From Tenodera sinensis (Eukaryota; Arthropoda; Insecta; Mantodea; Mantidae), in assembly GCA_030765045.1 (NCBI GenBank), contig CM060964.1, positions 274,947,388 through 275,011,387 of the forward strand: a DNA stretch of 64,000 nt, in the 5' to 3' direction. Under the pieces are notes generated by a model. The model saw only the letters and a list, made by a program, of their open reading frames with translations, made no database searches and was not told the DNA's origin. Shown here in pieces: positions 24,715 through 35,741 of the stretch (positions within the stretch are counted from its first letter, which is position 1; each line of letters begins with the position of its first letter). Position numbers and translations under genes: made by a program.

Positions 24715-24814
24715 CATAACAACCAGACAACAACTTTCATCGCCATCATCAACAAGTAATCCATAACTACCATCACCACTCCGCTCATTTCACCCTTCTA
24801 TCATACATTCCTAC

Positions 24815-24817
<3 letters not shown>

Positions 24818-24875
<58 letters not shown>
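24818..24875 (+). repeat. Poly(A) tail, 58 A
   Basis: 3' tail of the truncated LINE, followed by TCCCTGGCG. Confidence 0.95.
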
Positions 24876-24880
<5 letters not shown>

Positions 24881-25114
24881 GGCGTTAATTGCCACCCTTA
24901 CCCCACCGTCAGTATCTCAACTTACCACCATATGCCAGTAGGGGACTATGTCCCGGCATGGCAAGAGTCAGAGGGCGCCTCCCATAGGGAGGATAACCCC
25001 TCAGTGACCCTGCTACGATGAGTCTAAGACTTACTTTTCCCTTCCCTCTTCCTTACCCGGCGAAATAAGCCAAATCTTTATCCCTCTCCAACTCTACTTC
25101 TGTCTCCCCCTTTC

Positions 25115-25165
<51 letters not shown>
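24876..25165 (+). mobile_element. Short retroposed segment ending in poly(A)
   Basis: About 240 bp of GC-richer non-coding sequence ending in 50 A (25116-25165). It could be a separate short retroposon or the distal 3' UTR of the LINE at 23584, in which case the 58-A tract would be internal. It is followed by TCCACGCGGAA, the duplicated target of the next element. Confidence 0.55.
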
Positions 25166-25168
<3 letters not shown>

Positions 25169-25176
25169 ACGCGGAA

Positions 25177-26085
25177 TCCCACCAGTGTCCTACGTGCGCG
25201 GTGAAAGCGGGCCACCGTATGATGGAGTAGGACACTCCGACGACACGGCGAGACCAGGACGGACAAACGCTTATACAAGACCTGCCTGCCTAGGGCAGAC
25301 AAGAAGAAATCTAGCACGATAACATTTATATCAAGCATGCGTAAAAATCACAGACCATTAGCTGATTCTAACGACTTGCAGGTACATACCTGTGCAACAC
25401 TAGACATAAGCCTAATTATTGCACGAAAATATCTTTTCACTCCAACACTAACATTAGCTTATCTCACAACGACTTGCAGGTTTCACCTGTGCATCGCTAG
25501 ATATAAGCTCAAATATTGCACGATCAACTTCAGTTACACTAACTCTAACATTAGCAAATATTATAACGACTGGCAGGTAAACACCTGAGAAACACTAGAT
25601 ATAAGCTGAAACATTGCACGAATAACCTCAGGTATGCTAACACTAACATTAGCAGATAGTATAACGACTGGCAGGTAAATACCTGTGCAACCCTAGAATT
25701 AAGCACCACACAAATTACATCTTGACTAACAGGCCTATGCCTGTGCAACCTAATCATAAGTAAGCGTAACAGCGTCTAATATCAATACAAATTTAACAAT
25801 GCATTTATCTCTCTTGGTCATGTCCAGGTTTCATGGGCATTACCAAAAAGCAACAATTGACTCGCTCGCATGAACTCATGCCAGCTTAAAGCTTTCAATT
25901 ACTAACCGGGGTGCTATGCGGGACCCGACTAACGCACGATGATGCACGAAACCTTAGCATTGTACGAACTAACACGTGGAGGGGTTTTTTTTAGTGAGTA
26001 ACCCTCCCCCTTCAGGGCGCAGGGACCCTCACACTGTTGGCCTCAGCATGTCGGCCTCCGCCTGTAACGGGTTTTTCCCCTCCAC

Positions 26086-26133
<48 letters not shown>
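25177..26133 (+). mobile_element. 5'-truncated retroelement with 98-bp tandem repeats in its 3' UTR
   Basis: Flanked by a perfect 11-bp TSD TCCACGCGGAA at 25166-25176 and 26134-26144, with a 44-A tail at 26090-26133. The first roughly 150 bp may be the end of an ORF. The rest is non-coding and contains the tandem array at 25371-25765. The target is the Penelope-like ORF (LSSAW codons on the minus strand). Confidence 0.8.
25371..25765 (+). repeat. 98-bp tandem repeat, about four units, each with a hairpin
   Basis: Units start with ACGACTNGCAGG at 25371, 25469, 25566 and 25664, giving periods of 98, 97 and 98 bp. A partial fifth begins near 25723. Most units hold GCAGGT and ACCTGTGC around a 2-6 base loop, a small stem-loop. 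'cactaacattagca' is also conserved. Confidence 0.85.
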
Positions 26134-26136
<3 letters not shown>

Positions 26137-26144
26137 ACGCGGAA

Positions 26145-26340
26145 CTTAGTTTGAGTCCGCCCTCTCTGTTGAAATTGTGGGGGTGTAATTTGATGTGGAT
26201 GGCCTCCTTGATGAGTCTGATCACCCGTGAAGCTGTTATCACCGTCAGAACATTCATCGACTGGACCACGGCCTACAAGCCCGAAATCTACCAACTATGG
26301 GATTAACGCCGGCCGTGAAAGCCTCAGTATGTATGTGTAT
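26145..26340 (-). mobile_element. Penelope-like element: endonuclease tail fragment
   Basis: A minus-strand frame reads VIRLIKEAIHIKLHPHNFN, then REGGLKLSSAW. This fits the extreme C-terminus of Penelope-like ORFs ('REAI.I..HP.N.NRE.G..LS..W'), after the GIY-YIG endonuclease. Upstream on the same strand are terminal-region words (GCTTTCACGGCC, 'ggtagatttcgggcttgtag') shared in the same orientation relation with 23190-23583. The ORF continues at 23583 after removal of the inserted retroelements. Confidence 0.6.
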
Positions 26341-26990
26341 ATCATTTGTTAATAAGTTATTACCTCCAGGTTTTAGTTTCTTTACAATGAAGCACTATGT
26401 GTTCTAGGTCTCCCTCTCCTCCACATACTGGACACTCCCTGGGTAAAACCATTTCTCAGATCTTTTAACTTCCACACTCCAGTTCTTTCCCATTATATGC
26501 GTTTTCTTTACTCCTTGTTGCTTTAGCGATGTATTTTTCTCTATTGTAACATACTAATGATTTCCTTTCTGTTTAGTAACTAAACAGAATTTGTTTCTCT
26601 GTATCTTCAAATGTTAAACTTGTCTTTTTCCAAACCCGTCTATTATCCGTTTCTTTCCTTTTAGAATAAGCCATTGCGTTCTAAGATATTTCTTATGCTA
26701 CTTATCCATCCTCTGTCCTTTCGAGGCGATTCTTCATAAATTAAACACTTTGAGCTAAATTTAGAATCCCATATCAATATTTCAGAACTCTTTCCATAGT
26801 TAAGCTTTTTCTTGTTGTTTGTTTAATGTTTATTTTAGTATCTTCGTTCACTGTTTGAATTTGTAAGCTAGTCCAAGAGCTTCTCTGCAGAATGCTCTGT
26901 GTACTGTATATATGGTTGCTCATCCATTATCCAGTCTTTTATTTCAATATTATATAACATACCCGCACATCACATTACAATGCCTAGACT
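26341..26990 (-). pseudogene. Decayed LINE ORF2 C-terminus with CCHC-type motif
   Basis: The minus strand gives VLPRECPVCGGEGDLEHIV then LHCKETKTWR (about 26450-26365). The spacing C-x2-C...H-x4-C fits the zinc-binding C-terminal domain of R1/I-type LINE ORF2. Upstream blocks such as YCREKYIAKATRSKENAYNG are broken by stops. Dead fragment. Confidence 0.55.
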
Positions 26991-27085
26991 GTCCCGAAAG
27001 TATGTTAAAAGTCCATTTAAATGCTTTTATAATAACATAAAATAGCTATAATGTTTAATAATATTAATATTTAATAAAGCACATT

Positions 27086-27280
<195 letters not shown>

Positions 27281-27864
27281 TCATTACAATTAATTGTTAC
27301 ACTTATTGCAACCAAGTGGTATGGCTCAGGGGTTGGTTTTCTTCGTGGTTTTGCCGGTGAACGCCGGAGTGTATTATCCACTGTGAGGGCCTTTCCTGTC
27401 ATTTCTTCCTTTTTTAACCGTGCAGACTCATAGAACCCTGCGACGCCTTGGGATATTTTGGAACTGTTAGCGACCTCACTTTGCTTAATGCGAGCTGCCA
27501 TCTGGATCTGGTCACCCTATGGTTTCCCTCATCTCATCCTTCCTCCATAGGGATGTCTATAAGGCAGAATGAGACCACCTGAGGCATGCGTGCATGTGCT
27601 TGCTCCAGCGGTTTGGAGGTCTCTTTTGTCTGTTTTTCCCTTTGCCCTTTAGGTACATTAGTTTTATTACGTACAGAATAGCTGCGATGTTTCGAAACTA
27701 TATATGTATCAACAATGAAACACGACTCAACAGCATGCTCTAAGCACAACATACGATATTTACTGAGTGCCCTCATGCGTCACTTGGTAGAACAACTGAC
27801 AGCTGTTCTAAGTGTCCCGGTTTCAATTTCGTGCTGAAATGTACCTTTGATAAAGAAGCTCTTT
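27281..27864. other. No assigned feature, GC-richer patch
   Basis: 27310-27510 is GC-richer and begins with an A-box-like word (TGGCTCAGGGGTTGG, about 27323), so it may be a SINE. No B box or TSD was found. Confidence 0.25.
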
Positions 27865-28199
27865 TGAAGTAATTTTTTTTAGAGTGAACCATTTTGGAGA
27901 TATGCCTTGTTATTTGTGTGAGTTTTGGAGAACTTATATTTCTATCAAATATAACATTGTTATTCATTTTCTTATATGCTAACCGTGCAAAGAGATCGCA
28001 ATCTCAAAGATTTAAACAATTTGACTATCGCTCAAAGCTTACCGTATTCCCATATTCCCCTAGCACCTACAAGTAAATAACCAATAAGATAATTTCTGCA
28101 AAAGTTTATCTCAACTAACACGAAGAAGATAGAGGAATAAGAGACTGTAAGAATAGTTATTACAAGAGTAGAGAAAGTTATGTGAGTGCAACACGTCAG
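27865..28199 (+). repeat. TG-core repeat, 3' part
   Basis: From 'agagtgaaccattttggaga' to the end box (AGTAGAGAAAGTTATGTGAG) and 'cacgtcagatg'. Directly joined to the next copy. Confidence 0.85.
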
Positions 28200-28214
28200 A
28201 TGTTTAGAAGAAGG

Positions 28215-28284
<70 letters not shown>

Positions 28285-29009
28285 CGTGCGTGTGTGTGTG
28301 TCTGTCTGTGGACAGCATAACTCAAAAACGAGAAGTCGGTTAAAAGCCGAAGTTGGTATTTAAGTTTAACGTCTTTCAAAGATGCGAGACGCAGATTTTG
28401 AAGAAAATTGCTCCTACCCTAAAACTACCCTTTACATGGAACATTTTTCGAAAATGTAGGTTTCCTTGAAAATGAGTAACGCTTTTGATTAAAATAAAAT
28501 ATGTTTAAGATATTTTTATGAGAAATGAAATGTAGGTATATAATTAATTTTCTGGCTATAGCCTGTGTAGTCCTGTTTACTCTGGATGACTTTTGAATAA
28601 CTCGTAAACTGTAAGAGATAGCGCAAGTCTTACCACACAGAAAATGTAGATCTCACTAAAACACACAATTTATCTTCAAATAATATTTTTTTTGTGCAAT
28701 GAACCATTTCGGAGATATATCTTGTTATTTGTGTCAGTTTCGGAAAACAAACTTTTGTCAAATGCAACATTGATTATTTTTTTTATATGTTAACCGTGCA
28801 AAGCGAACGAAATCTCAAAGTTTTAAAAGATTTGACTACCGCTCAAAGTCTACTGTATTCCCATATTTCCCTTGCACCTACAGGGAATAATAAGATAATT
28901 TCTGCAAATGTTTATCTCAACTAACACGAAGAAGATATAGGAATAGGAGTTTGTAAGAATGGTTAGTACAAGAGTAGAGAAAGTCATGTGAGTGCAACAC
29001 ATCTGATTT
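28200..29009 (+). repeat. TG-core repeat from TG tract to 3' end
   Basis: Starts at the (GT)n core (28216-28299) and continues through all central and 3' blocks to 'cacatctgatttttt'. Only the roughly 125-bp 5' end is missing. Head-to-tail with both neighbours. Confidence 0.9.
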
Positions 29010-29232
29010 TTTATATGTTAACCGCGCAAAGAGAACGGAATTTGAAAGCTTTAAAAGATTTGACTATCGCTCAAATCTTACTGTATTCCCATATTCCCGT
29101 TGCACATGCAAGAAAACGAGCAATAAGATAATTTCTGCAAATGTTTATCTCAACTAACACGAAGAAGATATAGGAATAGGAGATTGTAAGAATGGTTAGT
29201 ACTAGAAGTGAGTGCAACACGTCAGATTTTTT
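29010..29232 (+). repeat. TG-core repeat, 3' quarter
   Basis: Begins exactly at 'atatgttaaccg' after the previous copy's T run and ends with a shortened end box, then 'cacgtcagatttttt'. Third unit of the local array. Confidence 0.85.
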
Positions 29233-29233
29233 A

Positions 29234-30478
29234 CCTCTGTGTGATGGTGGTGATGGTAATGGTAGTGGTGGTGCTGGTGATGGTGATTGTGATGGTTGTG
29301 GTGGTGATGGTTGTGATGGTGGTGGTGTTAGTTGAGGTGATGGTGGTGCTGGTGATGCTGGTAATGGTGATAGGAGTGATGTTGGTCCTGGTGATGGTGG
29401 TGTTGATGATGATGGTGGAGGTGATGGTAATGATGGTGGTGCTGTTGATGGTGGTGGTGATGGTTGTGATGGCGGTGCTAGTGGTGGTGTTAGTTGTGGT
29501 GATGTTGATGCTGGTGATGGTGGTGGTGTTGATGATGGTGGAGGTGATGGTAATGATGGTGGTGTTGTTGAGGTGATGGTAATGATGGTGGTGCTGTTGA
29601 TGGTGGTGTTGATGAGGTGATGGTAATGATGGTGGTGCTGTTGATGGTGGTGTTGATGAGGTGATGGTAATGATGGTGGTGCTGTTGATGGTGGTGTTGA
29701 TGAGGTGATGGTAATGATGGTGGTGCTGTTGATGGTGGTGTTGATGAGGTGATGGTAATGATGGTGGTGCTGTTGATGGTGTTGATGATGGTGGAGGTGA
29801 TGGTAATGATGGTGGTGCTGTTGATGGTGGTGTTGATGAGGTGGTGGTAATGATGGTGGTGCTGTTGATGGTGGTGTTGAAGAGGTGATGGTAATGATGG
29901 TGGTGCTGTTGATGGTGGTGTTGATGAGGTGATGGTAATGATGGTGGTGCTGTTGATGGTGGTGTTGATGAGGTGATGGTAATGATGGTGGTGCTGTTGA
30001 TGGTGGTGTTGATGAGGTGATGGTAATGATGGTGGTGCTGTTGATGGTGTTGATGATGGTGGAGGTGATGGTAATGATGGTGGTGCTGGTGGTGGTGTTA
30101 GTTGTGGTGATGGTGGTGCTGGTGATGCTGGTGATGGTGATGGTGTTGATGATGTGGAGGTGGTGGTAATGATGGTGGTGCTGTTGATGGTGGTGTTGAT
30201 GAGGTGATGGTAATGATGGTGGTGCTGTTGATGGTGGTGTTGATGAGGTGATGGTAATGATGGTGGTGCTGTTGATGGTGGTGTTGATGAGGTGATGGTA
30301 ATGATGGTGGTGCTGTTGATGGTGTTGATGATGGTGGAGGTGATGGTAATGATGGTGGTGCTGGTGGTGGTGTTAGTTGTGATGGTGATGCTGGTGATGG
30401 TGATGGTGTTGATGATGGTGGAGGTGATGGTAGTGATGGTGGTGGTGATTGTGATGGCTGTGATGCTAGTGGTGATGA
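29234..30478. repeat. GAT/GGT-rich minisatellite, 44-bp unit in part
   Basis: Plus-strand T/G/A-rich array. In the best part, units begin GTGATGGTAATGATGG at 29573, 29617, 29661, 29705 and 29749, an exact 44-bp period, with variant and shortened units elsewhere. The 44-bp period is not a multiple of three, so long Val/Met frames are not coding. Confidence 0.95.
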
Positions 30479-30777
30479 GCTAGTTTAGGTTAGGATAGTC
30501 TTAGAAAGATTGTAAGAAACGCTCAAGGTGTTGCCATTAGAGCATACAGAACTATGCAAAAGAATCGTTAAATAAGGTTAACATGAATAGCATACTGGAG
30601 CAATGTACAAAAATGTAGACAATAGCAGCTCAACATCAAGGTTAAAACATCTTCTGATGTTAGTTCAAGAATGAGGAGAGGGTAGGAGAAATAAGAACAA
30701 TGTTAAATAACAGTGAAGAAATATCTCTAAAGAGACTTGTGATTGGCTCGGGTTAAGTTAGATTAGTCCTAAAAGAC
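30479..30777. other. Flank of the LINE insertion
   Basis: About 300 bases. Contains TTAGG-like words (AGGTTAGGAT near 30486; GGTTAAGTTAG near 30751) also seen in the 3' flank after 36110. No gene. Confidence 0.4.
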
Positions 30778-30788
30778 TCTCTAGAAAC

Positions 30789-30823
30789 GATTCTCGCGTC
30801 GTCGTTCGACCAGAGCGGACGTG
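30789..30823 (+). promoter_or_regulatory. Internal initiator + DPE promoter of the LINE
   Basis: The element starts CGATTC with an initiator-like A(T)TC; A at 30790 would be +1. GGACGT at 30817-30822 falls exactly at +28 to +33 and fits the downstream promoter element consensus. Jockey and related insect LINEs use this TATA-less Inr/DPE design so that the promoter is copied with the RNA. The start was fixed independently by the TSD. Confidence 0.6.
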
Positions 30824-31274
30824 ATTTGCTTCTCACTGGTGGAAAGACGGAATTTTCAGCCATCCCCCACGGAGCAGGAGATCCCGCAAGAAGGTGGAGT
30901 GCGCATGCCGGTGGTGCACAGGCTTCGTACTTCGGGCTAATACATTAGCCAAAGTTAACGTAGGGTAGCTCTATAAGAAGTTTGGAAAGCAAACTTTAGA
31001 GCTTACCGAAGACTGCTTTCCTGGAGCGGCAACATCTGTCTCGAGATTGGACTTTGCATTGGAGTGCCTGATTGGTGTTTGTATCAAGCATCGGTATTGG
31101 TCTCCAATATACTGCGAGCAAGGTCCCGACTAACAAGCAGTAGCGGTTTGTCAACAAGGCTAGGGCCAACACCTTCGGGTGGATATAGGCGCATCCTTTT
31201 TGGGTGTTCGGTCCTCTGTTGGCAACGCTTCTTAGCAACCGCTGCTGAAGGTAAGTGGTCAGCCCGACAATATT

Positions 31275-33040
31275 ATGTCTACAAAACCTAATCCCACTGT
31301 TAAAAACAGCAAAACCAGACTCGATAACGAGAACTCAGCAATGCCCAGCACATCTGGCGCAAACAATAACGTCTCCGCAAGCTCACCTCAGGAGACAGTC
31401 AACCGGCGACGCCGAAAGCCCATACAAGGCGGAAATGGCAACGCCAAACGTTTGGCACTAACCGGATATACGTCCAACCAAGGCGCTAAACGCGAACCAA
31501 ATTCACGTTTAGGCCGAACCTCAGAGGTAAACTCTGACAGCTCCCGCGAGGATTCAGATGCGGAATCCAATACAGACGAGACTGTCGTCCAGTCTGAAAC
31601 GTTCAGGATGGACGAAGACGAGGCAAGCTCCTCTGACATCTCTACTGAGGTGGACGAGGCACAATTTCGAGAGGTGGTCAACCGTCGGAAGAAGCGCCAA
31701 CAGAACCCATCAACTGTCTCGACTGACGAACAAACTGGTGAACCAACTGGTGAACCAACTGAAAAATCAGACAAGCGGCATATTCCGCCTATCATTGTAG
31801 ACGATTTCAGGGGTACGGTGGGCTTCTTAAAAGAAGTTATGCCAACACTTTCGGGGTCGTGCTCGGTGACGAGGAGGAAAAGCCGCTATGTCTTTCAGAC
31901 GAACCATGTGAGGGACTATAACACCCTCCTATCTGTCCTTGACAAGAAAAATCTCCCTCACTTTACGTTTGGTCTCGACAAAACTCGAGACATCCGCCGT
32001 GTCATCAGAGGTCTTCCATTAGATACGCCCGTGGGCGATATCGAAGAAGAGCTCAGACGCAAAGGCATCACCCCTCGACTGGTAAGGCAACTTACCAAAC
32101 CGGGCGAGAACGGGGAAGCCAAGAGACCAATTCTCTTTTCCTGGTTGTGGTGGAGAGGGCGTGTGATCCGGAGGTGAAAATCGACGGAGTCACGTCTCTC
32201 TGCTACCTCAGGGTGAAGGTGGAAGCTGTGAGGAGTTCTTTTGGGCCCCCACAATGCTACCGGTGTCTTGGCTTCAGCCATTCGAGCCATTTCTGCCGCA
32301 GAAACCTTAGATGTCTTCGCTGTGGTGATGCGCACCACAAAGAATCCTGCCCTAGACAGATCACAGATGATCCCACCTGCGCAAACTGCAAGGGCAAACA
32401 TGTGGCCTGCTATGGAGGTTGCCCTGCGAGGAAGAGAGTGATCGCCTCCAGGAGACCACAGATACCTCAAGGTTCAACTCCCTTCAGAGGAGACCAAGTG
32501 AGACCTTCCACCTCAAATTACCAGGCCCCTCAACCCCAACTAGCCAACCCCCCTAGAGTTTCGCAAGCTCAAACGAACCAACGCACCTCGGGTAATCCAT
32601 GGACTCGAGAACAACACCAGCAACCATCACACAACACACAACATCAGCCCCAAAATAAACCTCCCCCACAAACAATCCCAAGGCCGCAGAGGGAGAGAAA
32701 ACCCCGGAAGCCCAAACGAGCACCCAGAGTGGTTGAAGCGAGGGATGTTTCCACCACCCGACAACATCAGGAGGAGGCTAGAGCCGAGGAGGCTAGTACC
32801 GAGGTGACACCAGCACCCCCTCCTTCCACAAACAACACCCCCTCATCCCCTACCTTTCAGCTCACTGACCTGCTCAAATGGGTGCAGCTAGTTTTGCAGA
32901 CCCATGGGCAAAGGATTTGCGATCTCATCGTGAGATATAGTTCTGCGAGCGACTCAACAGCCGAGACGCTCATTGTAATGGAGGGGCTCGCCCTCCTAAC
33001 CTCCGTACTCCAAAACACCCAAAATGGCCAGACAAACTAG
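31275..33040 (+). pseudogene. LINE ORF1 (gag-like, three zinc knuckles), one frameshift
   Basis: The ATG at 31275 opens a hydrophilic N-terminus of about 170 residues rich in Ser, Arg, Glu and Asp, then a domain from about IPPIIVDDFRGTVGFLKEVM that resembles the RRM-like/PRE region of Jockey-type gag proteins. A one-base shift in the T run near 32134-32138 splits the frame; the downstream part runs to TAG at 33038-33040. There, cysteine knuckles follow each other: CYRCLGFSHSSHFC, CLRCGDAHHKESC and CANCKGKHVAC, binding element RNA. The C-terminus is Pro/Gln-rich. The stop overlaps the ORF2 start at 33024. Without the shift it would be about 588 residues. Confidence 0.88.
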
Positions 33041-35741
33041 GCCAAGCACCTCATTTCGGTTCGCGTTCTGGAACGCGTGCGGATTGGCTGGCCAGGCGGG
33101 GGAGTTATCCCACTTTGCCCGCACTTATGCCCTAGACGCTATTCTAGTTAGCGAAACCCACCTACGCCCAAATGCTCGCTTCCGTTTACCGGGCTACGTT
33201 TGCCACAGAACTGATCCTCAAGGTCGTCCTGGAGGCGGAACGGCGGTGTTCGTAAGGCAAAACGTAGTCCATCGCTCAATCCAGCTCCCACCCCTTCAAA
33301 CACTAGAGGCCACGGCTATCACTCTGAACCTTGACGGCACAGAGATACTGATAGTCTCAATATATCACCCTCCACGAAGGCAGTTTGTCCCAAATGACTA
33401 CCATTCCATCCTAGCCCTTTATCCCAACGTCATCCTAGCTGGGGACTTCAACGCCAAACACCAACGCTGGCACTGTGGTCGAAGGGCGGATGCCTGAGGC
33501 AATTCTATCATCCGCCTCATCGACGCGGACCCCGAACTAAGGGTGGAGGGCCCGTGGCAACCCACACATCACCCGCATGGTCTAGGACTACCCTCTGTCA
33601 TAGACTTTGCGATCATAAAGCATTTCCCATTTCATCTCACACTGACATCAATAAATGCTCTCCAGTCAGACCACAACCCAGTACTGGCAGAAATCAATAC
33701 CCGGATTGCCAGTCACGACAGCTCAAATTACACTCGGGAAACGGACTGGGAAGGTGTCCGTAACTGCCTTCGTACCTCCATCCCACCTAACCCAGAATCA
33801 ACGACATCCCAACTCTTGAAGCGGCAGTTTCTTCTTTCACATCCATCGTGACAAGAACTGCCCAAAACCTGACAATCCGAGCTCCAGCTCCCTTACACCC
33901 AGACGTCCTCCCACTTGACATAATCCTCCTTATCCGTCGGTCCTGGGCGGCACGAAGACTTTATCAAAGGCATCGCACACCCCACAACAGAGCCCTATTA
34001 CGGCGACTGCGCCGACTGGTCGGGGCTTGACTGCGTGAGCACCGAGTGCAAGCGTGGGAGAGCAAGATGGCCAGCCTGGACACTGAAAGTGGGGACGTGT
34101 GGAAGATCGCCAGATGCCTTCGAAACCGTCGTGGCCAATACAACTCGCCAATTCAGGGCACCCGAGGCCTGGCATACGAGCCTGAAGCCAAAGCCAACGT
34201 GTTCGCTGACTATCTAGAGCGGACCATGTGTCCCAGAGACGACCCCCAGGACTATAGATTCTCAGAACGTACCCGCCAAGAAGTACGTCGATTCTTACGA
34301 CGTCCGCCGGAGGATGCGGAACGACTACCGGTGATACGTCCCAGCGAAACCCATGGCGCATTAAAACGCCTCAAAATCAAAAAGGCGGCGGGACCTGACG
34401 GACTAACTCCCCTCATGCTTCGTCACCTTCCCTTCAACGCCGTGCTCTTCCTAACTAGAGTGTTCAATATGTGCCTTACCCTGGGTCACTTTCCACGCGA
34501 GTGGAGAGAGGCTCGGGTGATATGCATTTTGAAACCTGGGAAAGACCCGGTGCATCCCTCCAACTACAGATCCATAAGCCTTTTGTCCATCCTCTCGAAA
34601 GTTCTAGAGAGGATGATCCTAACCCGATTATCCCCTTTACTGGGAAACATGCAAGCCATCCCAGAACATCAGTTCGGCTTTCGACCTGGGCACTCTACAC
34701 CTCAGCAACTGCTGCGTGTGGTGGAGGCTGCTGCCCTGGGTTTTCAGGAACGCGCATTCACCGCTGCGGTATCTCTGGATGTGGAAAAGGCCTTCTCAAC
34801 CACCTGGCACACAGGGCTACTTCATAAGCTGATTCACCTGGGGCTACCCACACAACTCATACACATCCTACACAGTTTCCTCCGACACCGGACCCTCATG
34901 GTCACAGTTGCTGGACGAACCTCCACAATCAGGCCAATAAGAGGCGGAGTCCCCGAGGGCTCTGTTTTGTCCCCTACTCTCTTCAGTGTCTATATGGCAG
35001 ACTTCCCAACAGAACCACAGGTCAATCTAGCGCAATATGCAGATGACGTATTACTATACTGCACCAACAGAAACATCCACAGAGCCTTCAACCCTATTCA
35101 AAGACACCTCCGCCTAGTCCAAGACTGGTGCCGACGATGGAGAATGTCTGTTAATCCAGACAAGAGCCATGCCATCCTGTTCACGAGACGTCCCACACCT
35201 GCAGACTGCCCCACCTTCCAACTTCGGGGTCAAAGGATCCAGTGGAGAGACACCATCACCTATTTGGGAGTTAAATTAGACAAAAGTCTAACATTCCGAG
35301 GTAATATTAGAGACCTATCAGTGCGGTCGCAGGGGGCTATTGCCTCACTGTACCCTATGCTGAAATCTGAAATGCCAGTCCGCCTGAAACTACACCTATT
35401 CAGAGCCCTGATTATCCCCCCCCCCCCCCCCCCCCATGCTTTACGCCTGTGAAGTGTGGGGCATGGCAGCGGGTAGTTGGCTTCTGTGGCTCCAGAGGGC
35501 GCAGAACAGAGGACTTCGGTCCATCTACTCTGTCCCTTTATCCTTTCCCGTGAGACTACTTCACGAAGCCTCATCTCTTCCATACGTGGAGGATGAAATA
35601 AGGCGCCGGGCAGCAAAATTGTACGCCAAATTACCCAACCACCAAAGCGTCCTGGTTAGATCTCTAGGTGATTATGACCCCACAACACGCCGCTTCAGGT
35701 CGTACAGGGTTCCCCGTATGGCTTGCGGGTATATCCCATAA
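33024..35741 (+). pseudogene. LINE ORF2 (AP endonuclease + reverse transcriptase), broken
   Basis: The ATG at 33024 lies inside the end of ORF1. Endonuclease motifs are FRFAFWNACGLAG, SETHLRP, GGGTAVFVR, AGDFNAKHQRWHC and, after a TGA at 33495-33497, SDHNPVLAEI: the expected Asn, Glu, Asp/Asn and His catalytic set. A frameshift near 33805 and a TGA at 34028-34030 precede the RT: KKAAGPDGLTPLML, NYRSISLLSILSKVLERM, FGFRPGHSTPQQLL, VSLDVEKAFSTTWH (note S-T where D-S/T is usual), GGVPEGSVLSPTLFS, and QYADDVLLY (YADD at 35036-35047). A run of 20 C at 35416-35435 shifts the frame before MLYACEVWG; the tail ends at TAA 35739-35741. No RNase H, as expected for Jockey. Confidence 0.92.
35416..35435 (+). 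repeat. Run of 20 C inside the RT thumb
   Basis: Replaces the codons expected between LFRALI and MLYACEVWG and breaks the frame. Either a real expansion or an assembly artefact. Confidence 0.95.

Larger units (their letters stand above)
23584..24875 (+). mobile_element. 5'-truncated Jockey-like LINE
   Basis: A 5'-truncated LINE begins inside the RT domain and runs through a 3' UTR to an A tract at 24818-24875. It lies inside the Penelope-like ORF tail, between '...cccgcgggt' on the left and poly(A) tracts followed by TCC words on the right. Its 5' junction interrupts the Penelope frame after the NPAG codons. Confidence 0.8.

Noticed and set aside
23190..26340. One 3.1-kb DNA transposon with terminal inverted repeats
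   Set aside because: Inverted words at both ends exist, but the protein fragments and the cores fit a Penelope-like element interrupted by retroelements better.
29208..29576. 122-codon Val/Met-rich frame
   Set aside because: Minisatellite with a 44-bp period that changes frame every unit.
31388..31795. Minus-strand 135-codon frame, and similar ones at 31958-32470 and 33930-34361
   Set aside because: Antisense shadows of the LINE ORFs, whose plus-strand motifs are clear.
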